DNA of 64,000 nt from Fulvivirga sediminis (GTDB lineage: Bacteria > Bacteroidota > Bacteroidia > Cytophagales > Cyclobacteriaceae). Shown in pieces: positions 1 to 8,488 of the stretch. The stretch's first letter is position 1; each line of letters begins with the position of its first letter. The notes under the pieces are model-generated. The model was given only the letters and a program-made list of their open reading frames with translations. It was not told the origin of the DNA and searched no databases. Location: positions 620,001 to 684,000 of the forward strand of contig NZ_JAESIY010000001.1 in assembly GCF_016757215.1 (NCBI RefSeq), in the 5' to 3' direction. The translations under genes were made by a program, and so were the position numbers.

Positions 1-692
1 TCTGCCGAATTGGCTTGCATAAGGTTAATAGTGGCCTTGATAGCATCATTGATATACATCATAGGCAGATAAGCGTCAGATTCTAAAAAGCTTTCGTATT
101 TATTTTCTTCAAGAGCTTTGTAAAATATGTCTACAGCATAGTCGGTAGTGCCACCTCCAGGTTTTACTTTATAGCCGATCAGGCCAGGATATCTAAGACT
201 TCTAACATCTACTCCAAATTTATTATGGAAGTACTCACACCACCTTTCGCCGGCTAATTTGCTTATACCATATACGGTGGTGGGGCTCATTATTGTATTT
301 TGAGGAGTGTCGTCTTTTGGAGTGTCTGGGCCAAAAACAGCAATAGAACTAGGCCAATATATTTTATCAAGCTTTTTGTCTCTTGCTAGTTCTAAAATAT
401 TGAGTAGACTGGTCATGTTGAGATCCCAGGCAAATTTCGGGTCATTTTCTCCCTTCGCGGAGAGTATGGCCGCCAGGTGATAGATTTGAGTTATTTGATG
501 CTCATCGATGGCATTTTCAATATCACTTTTATGCATAGCGTTAAGTATAATGCATGGGCCACTTAAAAGATCTCCATCTGCAGGCCTTACATCTGATGCT
601 ATAACATTATCATTTCCATATAATTCTCTAAGGGCTAAGGTTAATTCAGATCCTAATTGTCCGCAGGCGCCTGTTACAAGAATTTTATCCAT
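1..692 (-). CDS. tdh: L-threonine 3-dehydrogenase, SDR type (partial, C-terminus off window)
   Basis: Reading the minus strand from the ATG at 690-692 gives about 230 residues of an extended short-chain dehydrogenase. A GxxGxxG-type nucleotide loop (GACGQLG) lies at residues 8-14, the active-site PSS at 114-116, and YGISK (YxxxK) at 141-145. Family knowledge: the SDR-type threonine dehydrogenases oxidise L-threonine to 2-amino-3-ketobutyrate with NAD and are about 315 residues, so roughly the last quarter is outside the window. The specific assignment over other epimerase-like SDRs rests on overall sequence resemblance and on kbl, the next pathway enzyme, lying about 0.9 kb away on the other strand. 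Cytosolic. Confidence 0.88.
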   Translation of the reverse strand, partial: MDKILVTGACGQLGSELTLALRELYGNDNVIASDVRPADGDLLSGPCIILNAMHKSDIENAIDEHQITQIYHLAAILSAKGENDPKFAWDLNMTSLLNILELARDKKLDKIYWPSSIAVFGPDTPKDDTPQNTIMSPTTVYGISKLAGERWCEYFHNKFGVDVRSLRYPGLIGYKVKPGGGTTDYAVDIFYKALEENKYESFLESDAYLPMMYINDAIKATINLMQANSA

Positions 693-787
693 CACTTTTA
701 TCTAATTTTTTTTGTGGTGCGAAATTACCAAAAAACCTTTAAAGCAAATGATCCTTATGAGCAAACCTTATCTATGTCATAAATTTA

Positions 788-795
788 TATATTTG
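788..795 (+). promoter_or_regulatory. Putative -7 promoter box TATATTTG
   Basis: An exact match to the Bacteroidota -7 consensus TAnnTTTG lies only 5 nt before the ATG at 801. No good TTG -33 element is visible; TTA at 768-770 is the nearest. If real, transcription would begin at or next to the start codon, giving an almost leaderless mRNA. Confidence 0.35.
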
Positions 796-800
796 CCTTA

Positions 801-1592
801 ATGAGCTTCGAAGAATATTTATATAAAAAGAAGATCAATCATGATCAGTTTAAAGAGCAGGATATAGCTCTTTGGACTAATCTTAAGGGGATCTTTGAGC
901 AGGTTCATCCAGATAGTTTTACATCTCAAAAGAAGTTTCTTTTGAATCCTTTGAGGAGGAAGTTTCCTGTTACTGAAGAGGTAGAAGAGGTGAAGGCTGA
1001 AAGAAAGGTGCCTGTAAGCATCAAAACTACTACCGATGCAGAGCCTGAAGAACCTGCTAGGCCAAAGGTAGGTAAACCAAAAATGGCTAAGCCAAAAATA
1101 GGAGCAAACACGAGTGGAGATAAAGGAGCATCAAAGCCCGTAATGAAGCCAAAAATGGCTAAACCTAACATTTCTCAGGACGAGGGAGTTGATAAGGTGA
1201 AGTCAAAACCTAAAATGGTGCGACCAAAGATTACTAAATCTAAGGCTTCCGAAAATGAAAGCTCGAAAGGTAATAAAAAAGCGAAGCCTATTATTAAGCC
1301 AAAAATAAAAAGAGAGGTTGAGGCTGAAGGTCAGGATAATGAGTTAGGAGAAAAGTCGAAACCGGTTAAGCCTAAAATGGTAAGGCCCAAAATTCCTAAA
1401 AAAACGAACGAAGAAGATGGTGCTAAAAAGGAATTACCAGAGAAGAAGCTAAAGCCGGTAATAAAACCGAAGATCCAGAAGCCTGTTATTAAAAAGAAAG
1501 ATGAAAATTCTTTGCCAGCGGATACAGTTGAAGATGAAAAACCAAAGGCAAAACCAAGACCTGTAATTAAGAAAAGACCAAAAACAGAATAA
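801..1592 (+). CDS. Lys/Pro-rich repetitive, probably disordered protein
   Basis: A 263-residue protein that I cannot place in a named family. Residues 1-60 look foldable (MSFEEYLYKKK start, aromatic and charged). From about residue 85 to the end the chain is built of degenerate repeats around K-P-K-M/I and R-P-K-I, alternating with acidic Ser/Glu-rich linkers. It has no signal peptide or membrane segment, so a cytosolic, highly charged, unstructured protein is expected, possibly binding nucleic acid or an acidic partner (inference). It ends 6 nt before kbl, so the two are very likely co-transcribed. The antisense open frame across the repeats is a by-product of the biased codons. Confidence 0.8.
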   Translation: MSFEEYLYKKKINHDQFKEQDIALWTNLKGIFEQVHPDSFTSQKKFLLNPLRRKFPVTEEVEEVKAERKVPVSIKTTTDAEPEEPARPKVGKPKMAKPKIGANTSGDKGASKPVMKPKMAKPNISQDEGVDKVKSKPKMVRPKITKSKASENESSKGNKKAKPIIKPKIKREVEAEGQDNELGEKSKPVKPKMVRPKIPKKTNEEDGAKKELPEKKLKPVIKPKIQKPVIKKKDENSLPADTVEDEKPKAKPRPVIKKRPKTE

Positions 1593-1598
1593 TAATCT

Positions 1599-2795
1599 AT
1601 GTACGATACACTGAAGTTAAAATTAGAAAAGGAATTAGCTTCTATAAAAGAGGCCGGATTATATAAAAAAGAGAGAGTAATAACTACCCCTCAAGGAGCT
1701 GATATAAAAACTACTGAAGGTAAAGAAGTTATTAATTTTTGTGCTAATAATTATTTAGGGCTTTCTTCTCATCCGGAGGTATTAAAAGCGGCTAAAGCTA
1801 CCATTGATACTCATGGTTTTGGAATGTCTTCAGTACGATTTATTTGTGGTACGCAAGATATCCATAAAGAGTTGGAGGAGAAAATCTCCGAATTTTTAGG
1901 TATGGAGGATACTATACTTTATGCTGCAGCTTTTGATGCTAATGGCGGAGTTTTTGAGCCATTATTAGGTCCTGAAGACGCTATTATTTCTGATGCATTA
2001 AATCATGCATCTATTATCGATGGTGTTAGACTGTGTAAAGCCATGCGCTACAGGTATAACCATAATGATATGGCTGACTTAGAAGCTAAACTAAAAGAGG
2101 CAGATGAGGCAGGAGCTAAAGAAAAAATAATAGTAACAGACGGTGTGTTTTCCATGGATGGAACCATTGCTCAATTAGATAAAATCTGCGACTTAGCAGA
2201 GAAATATGGAGCATTAGTGATGTCTGACGAGTGTCATTCTACTGGCTTTATGGGCAAAACGGGTAGAGGTGTACATGAGTATAGAGATGTTATGGGGAGG
2301 ATAGATATCATCACAGGCACTTTAGGAAAAGCACTTGGAGGTGCTTCAGGTGGCTTTACATCTGCCAGAAAAGAAATAGTAGAGCTATTAAGACAAAGAT
2401 CAAGGCCTTACTTGTTTTCTAATACGTTAGCTCCTTCTATTACAGGTGCATCGATTAAGGTGATAGACATGCTAAGTGAGACCACAGACCTTAGGGATAA
2501 GTTGGAGTGGAACACTCAGTACTTTAGAAAGGCTATGACTGAAGCAGGATTCGATATAAAGTCGGGCGAGCATCCTATAGTTCCCATCATGCTGTATGAA
2601 GCTCCTTTGGCTCAACAGTTCGCTGAAAAGTTACTAGAGAAAGGCATCTATGTAATAGGCTTCTTTTATCCCGTAGTGCCTAAGGGGCAAGCAAGGATAA
2701 GGGTGCAAATTTCAGCAGCTCATGATCAGGCTCATTTAGATAAAGCCATAAAGGCGTTTACTGAAGTAGGTAAAGAGCTTGAAGTGATAAAATAA
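1599..2795 (+). CDS. kbl: Glycine C-acetyltransferase (2-amino-3-ketobutyrate CoA ligase)
   Basis: A 398-residue class II PLP enzyme, the full family length. It thiolyses 2-amino-3-ketobutyrate with CoA to glycine and acetyl-CoA, completing threonine degradation begun by Tdh. Visible landmarks are the [12 protein letters not shown] motif near 131-142, SDECHSTGF near 209-217 and the PLP-lysine loop GTLGKALGG with Lys244. Sequence similarity to the sister enzymes KAS/BioF is expected; the tdh neighbour and the close match to Kbl motifs favour Kbl. It lies 6 nt after the Lys/Pro protein and is followed by a hairpin terminator. Confidence 0.95.
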   Translation: MYDTLKLKLEKELASIKEAGLYKKERVITTPQGADIKTTEGKEVINFCANNYLGLSSHPEVLKAAKATIDTHGFGMSSVRFICGTQDIHKELEEKISEFLGMEDTILYAAAFDANGGVFEPLLGPEDAIISDALNHASIIDGVRLCKAMRYRYNHNDMADLEAKLKEADEAGAKEKIIVTDGVFSMDGTIAQLDKICDLAEKYGALVMSDECHSTGFMGKTGRGVHEYRDVMGRIDIITGTLGKALGGASGGFTSARKEIVELLRQRSRPYLFSNTLAPSITGASIKVIDMLSETTDLRDKLEWNTQYFRKAMTEAGFDIKSGEHPIVPIMLYEAPLAQQFAEKLLEKGIYVIGFFYPVVPKGQARIRVQISAAHDQAHLDKAIKAFTEVGKELEVIK

Positions 2796-2809
2796 AATTT
2801 TGATTGAGA

Positions 2810-2836
2810 AGGTCGCCAAATTGAGGCGGCCTTTTT
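2810..2836 (+). terminator. Rho-independent terminator after kbl
   Basis: Stem GGTCGCC / GGCGGCC (one G-U pair) with a short AT loop, followed by a T run. It lies between the convergent kbl and cdaA genes. Confidence 0.75.
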
Positions 2837-2838
2837 AA

Positions 2839-3732
2839 TTAAATGCCAGCTTTTGCTTCTCCCTTTATTTTAGAGGCTTCTTTTTCAACTGCATCTTCTT
2901 CTTTTGCTTCTTTCTCTTTTGCCTTTTTCACTTCATCAGAATGAAGGTAATCATTTACTTTTTTTCTAAGCTCTTGGGGAGATAGGTTGTGTGTGAGCTT
3001 ACCGTTTCTTGCTAAAGAAAACTGCCCTGTTTCTTCAGACACAATAAGTACAATAGTGTCAGTGACTTCAGACATGCCTAATGCTGCTCGGTGTCTTAGA
3101 CCAAACTGAGCAGGTAAACTATCGCTCTCCGACACGGGAAGTACACATCTTGCAGCTTTAATTTTTCCTTTAAAAACAATTACAGCACCGTCGTGCAGCG
3201 GGCTATATTTATTGAAAATAGATAAAAGAAGCCTTTTTGATAGTTGAGCATCTATGATATCTCCTGACTCAGCATAGAATTTAAGCTCAGAATCTTTTGA
3301 TATTACTATTAACGCCCCTGTATTTGATCCGCCCAGTGTTTTTGAAGCTTCTATTATAGGCGTGATGTTGTAAGTTTCTTTAGCGGCTCTTTTTTTCCAT
3401 ATGAAAAGGTTGTTCCAAAAGTCACCTTTGTTGAAATCGGTGGTTTTTCCTACAAGTAGTAAGAACTTTCTGATTTCGGGTTGAAATAGGATGATGGCGG
3501 CTAGTACACCTACTCCCATAAATTGTCCTAGAATGAGCCCCAGCAATTCCATTTGCAAGGCACGGACGATCAGATATAAAAGATAAAGAGATAGTACACC
3601 GAGGAAAATTTTCACTGCCACGCTTCCGCGCATAAGTTTGTAAACCTGGTATAGTAGTACACTTACCAGCATAATATCGAAGATGTCAACCCAGCTTACT
3701 TCTAAAAAACCTATGCTAAAAAGTAATATCAA
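2839..3732 (-). CDS. cdaA: Diadenylate cyclase, CdaA family
   Basis: A 297-residue membrane-anchored cyclase making c-di-AMP from two ATP. Three N-terminal transmembrane helices (about 13-32, 37-58 and 66-85) precede a DisA_N domain with the catalytic DGA (181-183) and RHR (213-215) motifs. The C-terminal 30 residues are a Lys/Glu-rich tail of unknown role. The start is a TTG at 3732, supported because the N-terminus LLFSIGFLEVSWVDIFDI resembles known CdaA N-termini. It follows folP by only 5 nt, as is common in Bacteroidota. Confidence 0.93.
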   Translation of the reverse strand: MILLFSIGFLEVSWVDIFDIMLVSVLLYQVYKLMRGSVAVKIFLGVLSLYLLYLIVRALQMELLGLILGQFMGVGVLAAIILFQPEIRKFLLLVGKTTDFNKGDFWNNLFIWKKRAAKETYNITPIIEASKTLGGSNTGALIVISKDSELKFYAESGDIIDAQLSKRLLLSIFNKYSPLHDGAVIVFKGKIKAARCVLPVSESDSLPAQFGLRHRAALGMSEVTDTIVLIVSEETGQFSLARNGKLTHNLSPQELRKKVNDYLHSDEVKKAKEKEAKEEDAVEKEASKIKGEAKAGI

Positions 3733-3737
3733 TTTAT

Positions 3738-4592
3738 TTAGTTATATGTCAAATTAAAAAGTTTTACCGCCTCCACAGCTTCTTTTACGTCATGAACCCT
3801 AAGGATTTTAGCGCCGTTCATCAGGGCCATCGTGTTTAAAACCGTAGTTCCGTTCAGTGCTTCTGAAGGCTCAATGTTCAGCTCTTTGTAAATCATCGAT
3901 TTACGAGATATACCTACTAACAAAGGTAGGCCTAAAGAATCAAAATAGTGTAAATTTTTTAGTAATACATAATTTTGATGCACAGTTTTTGCAAAACCAA
4001 ATCCAGGATCTAGTATTATATCTTTAACGCCTTTTTCATGCAGATTGCTCAAACTTTTTTGAAAAAAATCAATGATGTCTAAAAGAAGATCATCATAGTC
4101 CGTTTCTTTTTGCATAGACTGTGGGGTGCCTTTCATGTGCATGAGTATATATGGCACTTGGAGCTGGGCTACTGTGTCAAACATTTTATCATCTAATGTT
4201 CCGCCAGAAATGTCATTGATGATGTCTGCGCCTGCATTTACCGCAGCTTCTGCTACAGCAGCTCTAAAGGTATCTACTGAAATAATACTTTCTGGGAATT
4301 CCGATTTAATATTTTTAATGGTTGGCGTTATGCGTTTAATCTCTTCTTCTGTAGAAATATCAATAGCATCAGGGCGTGAGGAATAACCTCCAACATCAAT
4401 CATGTCAGCACCATTTTTAAGTAATTGACTAGCCTTTTTTAAAGCCTCTTTTTCATTGTTATGCTGGCCTCCATCAAAGAAAGAATCTGGTGTTAGGTTT
4501 AGAATTCCCATAACCACAGGCTTGGTCAGGCTAAGCAGATTTCCGCCAATGTTAAGCGTACTTTTATTTGAAAAAACTGTATCTTTCCCCAC
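3738..4592 (-). CDS. folP: Dihydropteroate synthase
   Basis: A folate-pathway TIM-barrel enzyme joining p-aminobenzoate to dihydropterin pyrophosphate; the sulfonamide target. Motifs: GILNLTPDSFFDGG near the N-terminus, the DMIDVGGYSSRP loop, ISVDTF, and the substrate motif DPGFGFAK. The start is uncertain. A TTG at 4622 gives 294 aa, but a GTG at 4590-4592 gives 284 aa beginning MGKDTVFSNKSTLN, closer to family N-termini, and leaves space before the divergent gene at 4632. The ATG at 4624-4626 is out of frame. Probably co-transcribed with cdaA. Confidence 0.93.
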   Translation of the reverse strand: MGKDTVFSNKSTLNIGGNLLSLTKPVVMGILNLTPDSFFDGGQHNNEKEALKKASQLLKNGADMIDVGGYSSRPDAIDISTEEEIKRITPTIKNIKSEFPESIISVDTFRAAVAEAAVNAGADIINDISGGTLDDKMFDTVAQLQVPYILMHMKGTPQSMQKETDYDDLLLDIIDFFQKSLSNLHEKGVKDIILDPGFGFAKTVHQNYVLLKNLHYFDSLGLPLLVGISRKSMIYKELNIEPSEALNGTTVLNTMALMNGAKILRVHDVKEAVEAVKLFNLTYN

Positions 4593-4631
4593 TTTTGAAA
4601 TAAAATAATAATTTAAAAACAAGCATTACCG

Positions 4632-5186
4632 GTGATAGATAAAACCGTTAGCGAATATAGGCAGGTTATAGAGCAGTGTAAAGAACTTTTCGAAAAGAAA
4701 ACAAAAGATTATGGCACTGCATGGAGGATTTTGAGATTGCCTTCTATTACAGACCAAATTTACATTAAGGCTCAGCGTATCCGTTCTGTACAGGAAAAGA
4801 GAGGCATGCAGAAGGTGGGTGAAGATATTACTTCTGAGTTTGTAGGCATTATTAATTATTGCATAATGGCCGTTATACAGATGGAGTTGAAGGATAATGA
4901 TGCTCTGGAAATTCCTTACGAGCAGTTGGAGCCGGTGTATGATCGAGTGGGTGAGGAGACTTTAGATTTGCTAAAGAATAAAAATCATGATTATGGTGAA
5001 GCTTGGAGAGAGATGAGAGTAAGTTCAATTACTGATATTATTCTAATGAAGCTACTCAGGGTAAAACAAATTGAAGATAATCAAGGTAAAACTTTGGTTT
5101 CAGAAGGAGTAAAGGCCAATTATCAGGATATGATTAATTATTCTGTTTTTTCATTGATAAAGCTGAACTACATTAAAAATGATTAG
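4632..5186 (+). CDS. DUF1599 domain protein (internally duplicated)
   Basis: 184 residues from a GTG start. The sequence is an internal duplication. The first half carries KTKDYGTAWRILR...ITDQIYIKAQRIR, and the second carries KNHDYGEAWREMR...ITDIILMKLLRVK. This is the arrangement of DUF1599, a Bacteroidota nucleotide-modification-associated family of unknown biochemical role. No signal peptide. Its stop overlaps the start of the DoxX-like gene by 8 nt, so the two are translationally coupled. It diverges from folP. Confidence 0.85.
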   Translation: MIDKTVSEYRQVIEQCKELFEKKTKDYGTAWRILRLPSITDQIYIKAQRIRSVQEKRGMQKVGEDITSEFVGIINYCIMAVIQMELKDNDALEIPYEQLEPVYDRVGEETLDLLKNKNHDYGEAWREMRVSSITDIILMKLLRVKQIEDNQGKTLVSEGVKANYQDMINYSVFSLIKLNYIKND

Positions 5187-6288
5187 AAAAGCAATTGACA
5201 TTTTTTCGAGGGTTTTCGTTGGAGCATTATTTATATTTTCTGGCTTAATAAAGCTCAATGACCCTGTTGGTACTAAGATTAAGTTAGAAGAATACTTCGA
5301 TGTTTTTTCAACTGATTTCGGATCTATATTTGAAATATTTATTCCTGCAGCATTAGTCATTGGTTTGATTATGATAGTGCTTGAGGTGGTGCTGGGTGTA
5401 GCAGTGTTGTTGAATTATAAAATGAAAATTACCACCTGGGTGCTGCTCGGACTTATGGTGTTCTTCACTTTTCTTACCTTCTATTCAGCTTATTTTAATA
5501 AAGTAACGGATTGTGGGTGCTTTGGTGATGCTATTCCTTTAGATCCATGGCAGTCTTTTTGGAAAGATGTTATACTTATGGTTTTTGTACTGCATCTTTT
5601 CTGGTATAGGAAAACGTATCGTCAGGCGTTACCTGCTAAGGCTGGAAATATCATAGTAGGAGGAGTTACCGTGCTTAGTTTTATAATTGGTATTTATGCT
5701 ATTCAGCATTTGCCTTATATTGATTTCAGGCCTTATAAAATAGGAGATAGTTTACCAAAGAATATGATCGCCGCAGAATCTCCTATAATAGAATATACTT
5801 TTAAGGATAAGGAAGGAGAAGAAGTGAAGTCTCAAAAATACCTAATGCCAGATGATGGGTATGAGTATGTTTCTTCTGAAGTGATTAATGAAAAAGAGTC
5901 TACACCAAAAATTACAGATTATCAGGCTGTAAGTGTTGATGGCGAAGACTATACAGAAGAGAGCTTTAAGGGGTATAAATTGGTGTTGATTTTTTATGAT
6001 ACAAAAAAGGCCAATAAAGATCATATGGAAGAGATAGTTGCTTTGGTTAATAACCTGAAAGCAGGTGTAGAGCCAATTGTTTTGACTTCTGCCAACCCTG
6101 AAAATTTTGAGACTTTCAGGCATGAATATCAGTTGGCGGCCCCATTCTACTTAACTGATGCTACTGTGCTTAAAGCAATGATAAGAGCTAATCCAGGTGT
6201 GATGATGCTTCATGATGGTGTGGTTTTAGGAAAGTGGCACTATAACGATGTGCCTGAAGCCAATGAGGTGAATGGCCTTGTTCAATAG
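5179..6288 (+). CDS. DoxX/MauE-like membrane protein, BT_3928 family
   Basis: 369 residues. The N-terminal half has four or five transmembrane helices in a DoxX/MauE-like fold, including the conserved VTDCGCFGD motif with paired cysteines near residue 115. The C-terminal half (about 190-369) is a soluble domain resembling a thioredoxin-like fold but without an obvious CxxC. Family knowledge: MauE/DoxX proteins act in membrane redox or thiol maturation; the exact role of the BT_3928 group is not established. It overlaps its upstream neighbour by 8 nt and aroK by 17 nt, so all three form one operon. Confidence 0.82.
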   Translation: MIRKAIDIFSRVFVGALFIFSGLIKLNDPVGTKIKLEEYFDVFSTDFGSIFEIFIPAALVIGLIMIVLEVVLGVAVLLNYKMKITTWVLLGLMVFFTFLTFYSAYFNKVTDCGCFGDAIPLDPWQSFWKDVILMVFVLHLFWYRKTYRQALPAKAGNIIVGGVTVLSFIIGIYAIQHLPYIDFRPYKIGDSLPKNMIAAESPIIEYTFKDKEGEEVKSQKYLMPDDGYEYVSSEVINEKESTPKITDYQAVSVDGEDYTEESFKGYKLVLIFYDTKKANKDHMEEIVALVNNLKAGVEPIVLTSANPENFETFRHEYQLAAPFYLTDATVLKAMIRANPGVMMLHDGVVLGKWHYNDVPEANEVNGLVQ

Positions 6289-6793
6289 AAAAATAGTACT
6301 CATAGGTATGCCCGGTAGTGGAAAAACCACTGTAGGTAGGCAGCTTGCTCAGGAGATGAATCTCGCCTTTATTGATATGGACGAGGAAATTGTAAAAAGA
6401 GAAGGTAGGAGTATAGCTGAAATCTTTTCTGCAGATGGCGAAGATTACTTCAGGGAGGTTGAGAATAAAGTACTTCAGGCTATTTTAGGCGGCTCGGAGC
6501 ATTGTATTGTAGCTACAGGAGGCGGTGCCCCTTGTTTCTTTGATAGTATGGAAGTAATTAATAAAAATGGCATAAGTGTTTTTATAGATGAAACAGTAGA
6601 AGAGTTAGTTGTCAGAATGGGAAGGGGGGAAGTAAGTAAAAGGCCCAAGCTCTATTCAGAAAAACAAAATGTTAATGAGCTTTTAGAAGAGCTGTTCCAG
6701 AAAAGAAAACCCTTTTATAACCAAGCCGGTTTGAGATGGAGTTCTGAAGAAGGCTTGCAGCGCTTGATAGAAAAAATAAAAAAGGCTGATTAG
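6272..6793 (+). CDS. aroK: Shikimate kinase
   Basis: 173 residues, normal length. Phosphorylates shikimate at O3 with ATP in the aromatic amino-acid pathway. Motifs: Walker A GMPGSGKTT (13-21), the shikimate-binding DMD (about 36-38), a GGG loop (ATGGGA), and the LID-region Arg (SKRPKL). Cytosolic. Its start lies inside the preceding gene, indicating translational coupling. The stop codon falls inside a terminator hairpin. Confidence 0.95.
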   Translation: MALFNRKIVLIGMPGSGKTTVGRQLAQEMNLAFIDMDEEIVKREGRSIAEIFSADGEDYFREVENKVLQAILGGSEHCIVATGGGAPCFFDSMEVINKNGISVFIDETVEELVVRMGRGEVSKRPKLYSEKQNVNELLEELFQKRKPFYNQAGLRWSSEEGLQRLIEKIKKAD

Positions 6794-6812
6794 ATATCTA
6801 ATCAGCCTTTTT
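6780..6812 (+). terminator. Bidirectional terminator at the end of aroK
   Basis: A long perfect hairpin: AAAGGCTGATTAG pairs with CTAATCAGCCTTT around a 6-nt loop, followed by a T run. The aroK TAG is within the 5' arm. A-tracts on the other side let it serve the convergent outer-membrane gene too. Confidence 0.85.
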
Positions 6813-6835
6813 TAAGGACTAGTCATGAATGTTTT

Positions 6836-8458
6836 TTAAAAGAAGAATCCTACTGAGATAGTAGCTGCAGTTCTGTTGTTATCCACTGCCGCTTGAGATG
6901 CTCCGGGATAAGGCGATATTTGAAATTCATTATTTAAGATTCTGCTTAAAGCAAGATCTACAAAGTAATCTTTAGTTCTTATCCCTGCTCCAATCGAAGC
7001 TTTACTAATGCTTTCATCTATGTGATTATCTGCAACGGGATCTCCAAAGTAAGAATACCCACCCCTAACTCTGAAAGTATTAAACCTTAATTCTATACCA
7101 GCGCGATAATTGTAGGTGGCCTCAAGTCTATCTACTTCGCTGTTGCTGTCTTGGAAACTAATGCCATCGCTTCCTCCTGATAAGTTTGCTCCAGCATAGT
7201 TAACTCTTTCAATATCACCAGTAATAAAACCTCTTTTGCCTAAAAAGTAAGTAAGGCCTCCCGATAATTTCGAAGGAGTTCGGAGGTTATAATTGGCATC
7301 ATATACAAAAGTGTGATATGAGTATTCAGGTCGTATAGAAGTGGCGCCTGTGTATGATGCTGATAGTGTTGTCTCTTGGGTTTGATCTAAGCTGTAGAGG
7401 CTTGGTGTTGTATAGGTAGCTCCTAATAACAAAGAGTTAACAGGTCTGCCAATAACTCCTATGATGGCATTTATACCAATACCATTTTGTGTGAATTTAT
7501 CAGTTAATGTTAACTGTCTTAAGGTAGTTTGGGTAGGTTGCTCAATGTACTCACGTTCAACCTCTCTGTTTACAGAAAGGATACCTAAGCCTCCTCCGAA
7601 ATAAAGTCTATCATTATAATTGCCACCATAAGCTAGAGATATTTGGTAAATACCACCTCTAGATTTGATGCTTTCCTGTTGTCTGGTTTTAAAGCCTTTT
7701 TCGGGATAGGCAGGGATGTAATTTCCATTGTCATCTACCCGTAAATTACCATTTCCGTCTGTAGCATAAATATCTCTGTCAATTATATCTCCATCAGGAG
7801 TTTCAAATTTGTCAATTAAATATGTTTTATAAGCTAACTCAGCAAGATCATTATTAAAACCTATACCTGATTCAGAGTCTGGATAAGAATTGAGTACCGA
7901 ATACTCTATAAAATCACGAGGAGAATTAGGATCTAGTGCTAGGCTCCCATCAGCGTCGGTCTCATTAAAGGAATAACCTTCATAAGTGAATTGCTGCTGA
8001 AAATCAGCAATCCTATTCAAACTTATCCCAAATGAGCCGCCTCTCCATTTACTCTGTACAAGATCTCCTTTAGATCTATTAAATACTACCCCCATATTAG
8101 CAAAATTAAGATTTAGCCTAGAATCTTCTGTAGATGTTCCTAAGTAGGATGATGTGGTATTCATTACATTTATCGTAGGGCTAAATGAGTATTCAGAACG
8201 ATTAAAAAAACCAAGCCCTGCCGGGTTAGATGAAGCTGAACTAATATCTCCTCCAAGAGAAGTTTGTGCTCCTCCTAGTCCTTGCATTCTTGCACTACCT
8301 CCGGCATATGTTCTGCTCATCATTAATGCAGTACCTGCATGATTACCGGCATCATAATACCCTATGCTCAAAGGTGTAGTTATATCCTGTGCTTTTGCTA
8401 TAAAAACAAGGCAAAGCTGTGCCATGCTTATAAGAATAAGCTTTTTCGTGATTTTCAT
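6836..8458 (-). CDS. Outer-membrane transport protein, OmpP1/FadL-like
   Basis: 540 residues with a signal peptide (about 1-23, ending AKA-QD). The early region SARMQGLGGAQTSLGGDISSASSNPAGLGF matches the plug/hatch segment of FadL/OmpP1/TodX-type channels. The remainder alternates polar and aromatic residues like a beta barrel and ends in aromatic FFF, as outer-membrane proteins do. The substrate is unknown; hydrophobic molecules are usual for the family. It lies 30 nt after the Ser/Arg-rich protein on the same strand, so co-expression is likely. Confidence 0.85.
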   Translation of the reverse strand: MKITKKLILISMAQLCLVFIAKAQDITTPLSIGYYDAGNHAGTALMMSRTYAGGSARMQGLGGAQTSLGGDISSASSNPAGLGFFNRSEYSFSPTINVMNTTSSYLGTSTEDSRLNLNFANMGVVFNRSKGDLVQSKWRGGSFGISLNRIADFQQQFTYEGYSFNETDADGSLALDPNSPRDFIEYSVLNSYPDSESGIGFNNDLAELAYKTYLIDKFETPDGDIIDRDIYATDGNGNLRVDDNGNYIPAYPEKGFKTRQQESIKSRGGIYQISLAYGGNYNDRLYFGGGLGILSVNREVEREYIEQPTQTTLRQLTLTDKFTQNGIGINAIIGVIGRPVNSLLLGATYTTPSLYSLDQTQETTLSASYTGATSIRPEYSYHTFVYDANYNLRTPSKLSGGLTYFLGKRGFITGDIERVNYAGANLSGGSDGISFQDSNSEVDRLEATYNYRAGIELRFNTFRVRGGYSYFGDPVADNHIDESISKASIGAGIRTKDYFVDLALSRILNNEFQISPYPGASQAAVDNNRTAATISVGFFF

Positions 8459-8488
8459 AATTTAAAACTAAATTTCCGTCTGTTATTC

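Noticed and set aside
926-1171. Antisense frame over the Lys/Pro repeat gene
   Set aside because: Hydrophobic low-complexity product of the repeated AAA/CCA codons, no start context.
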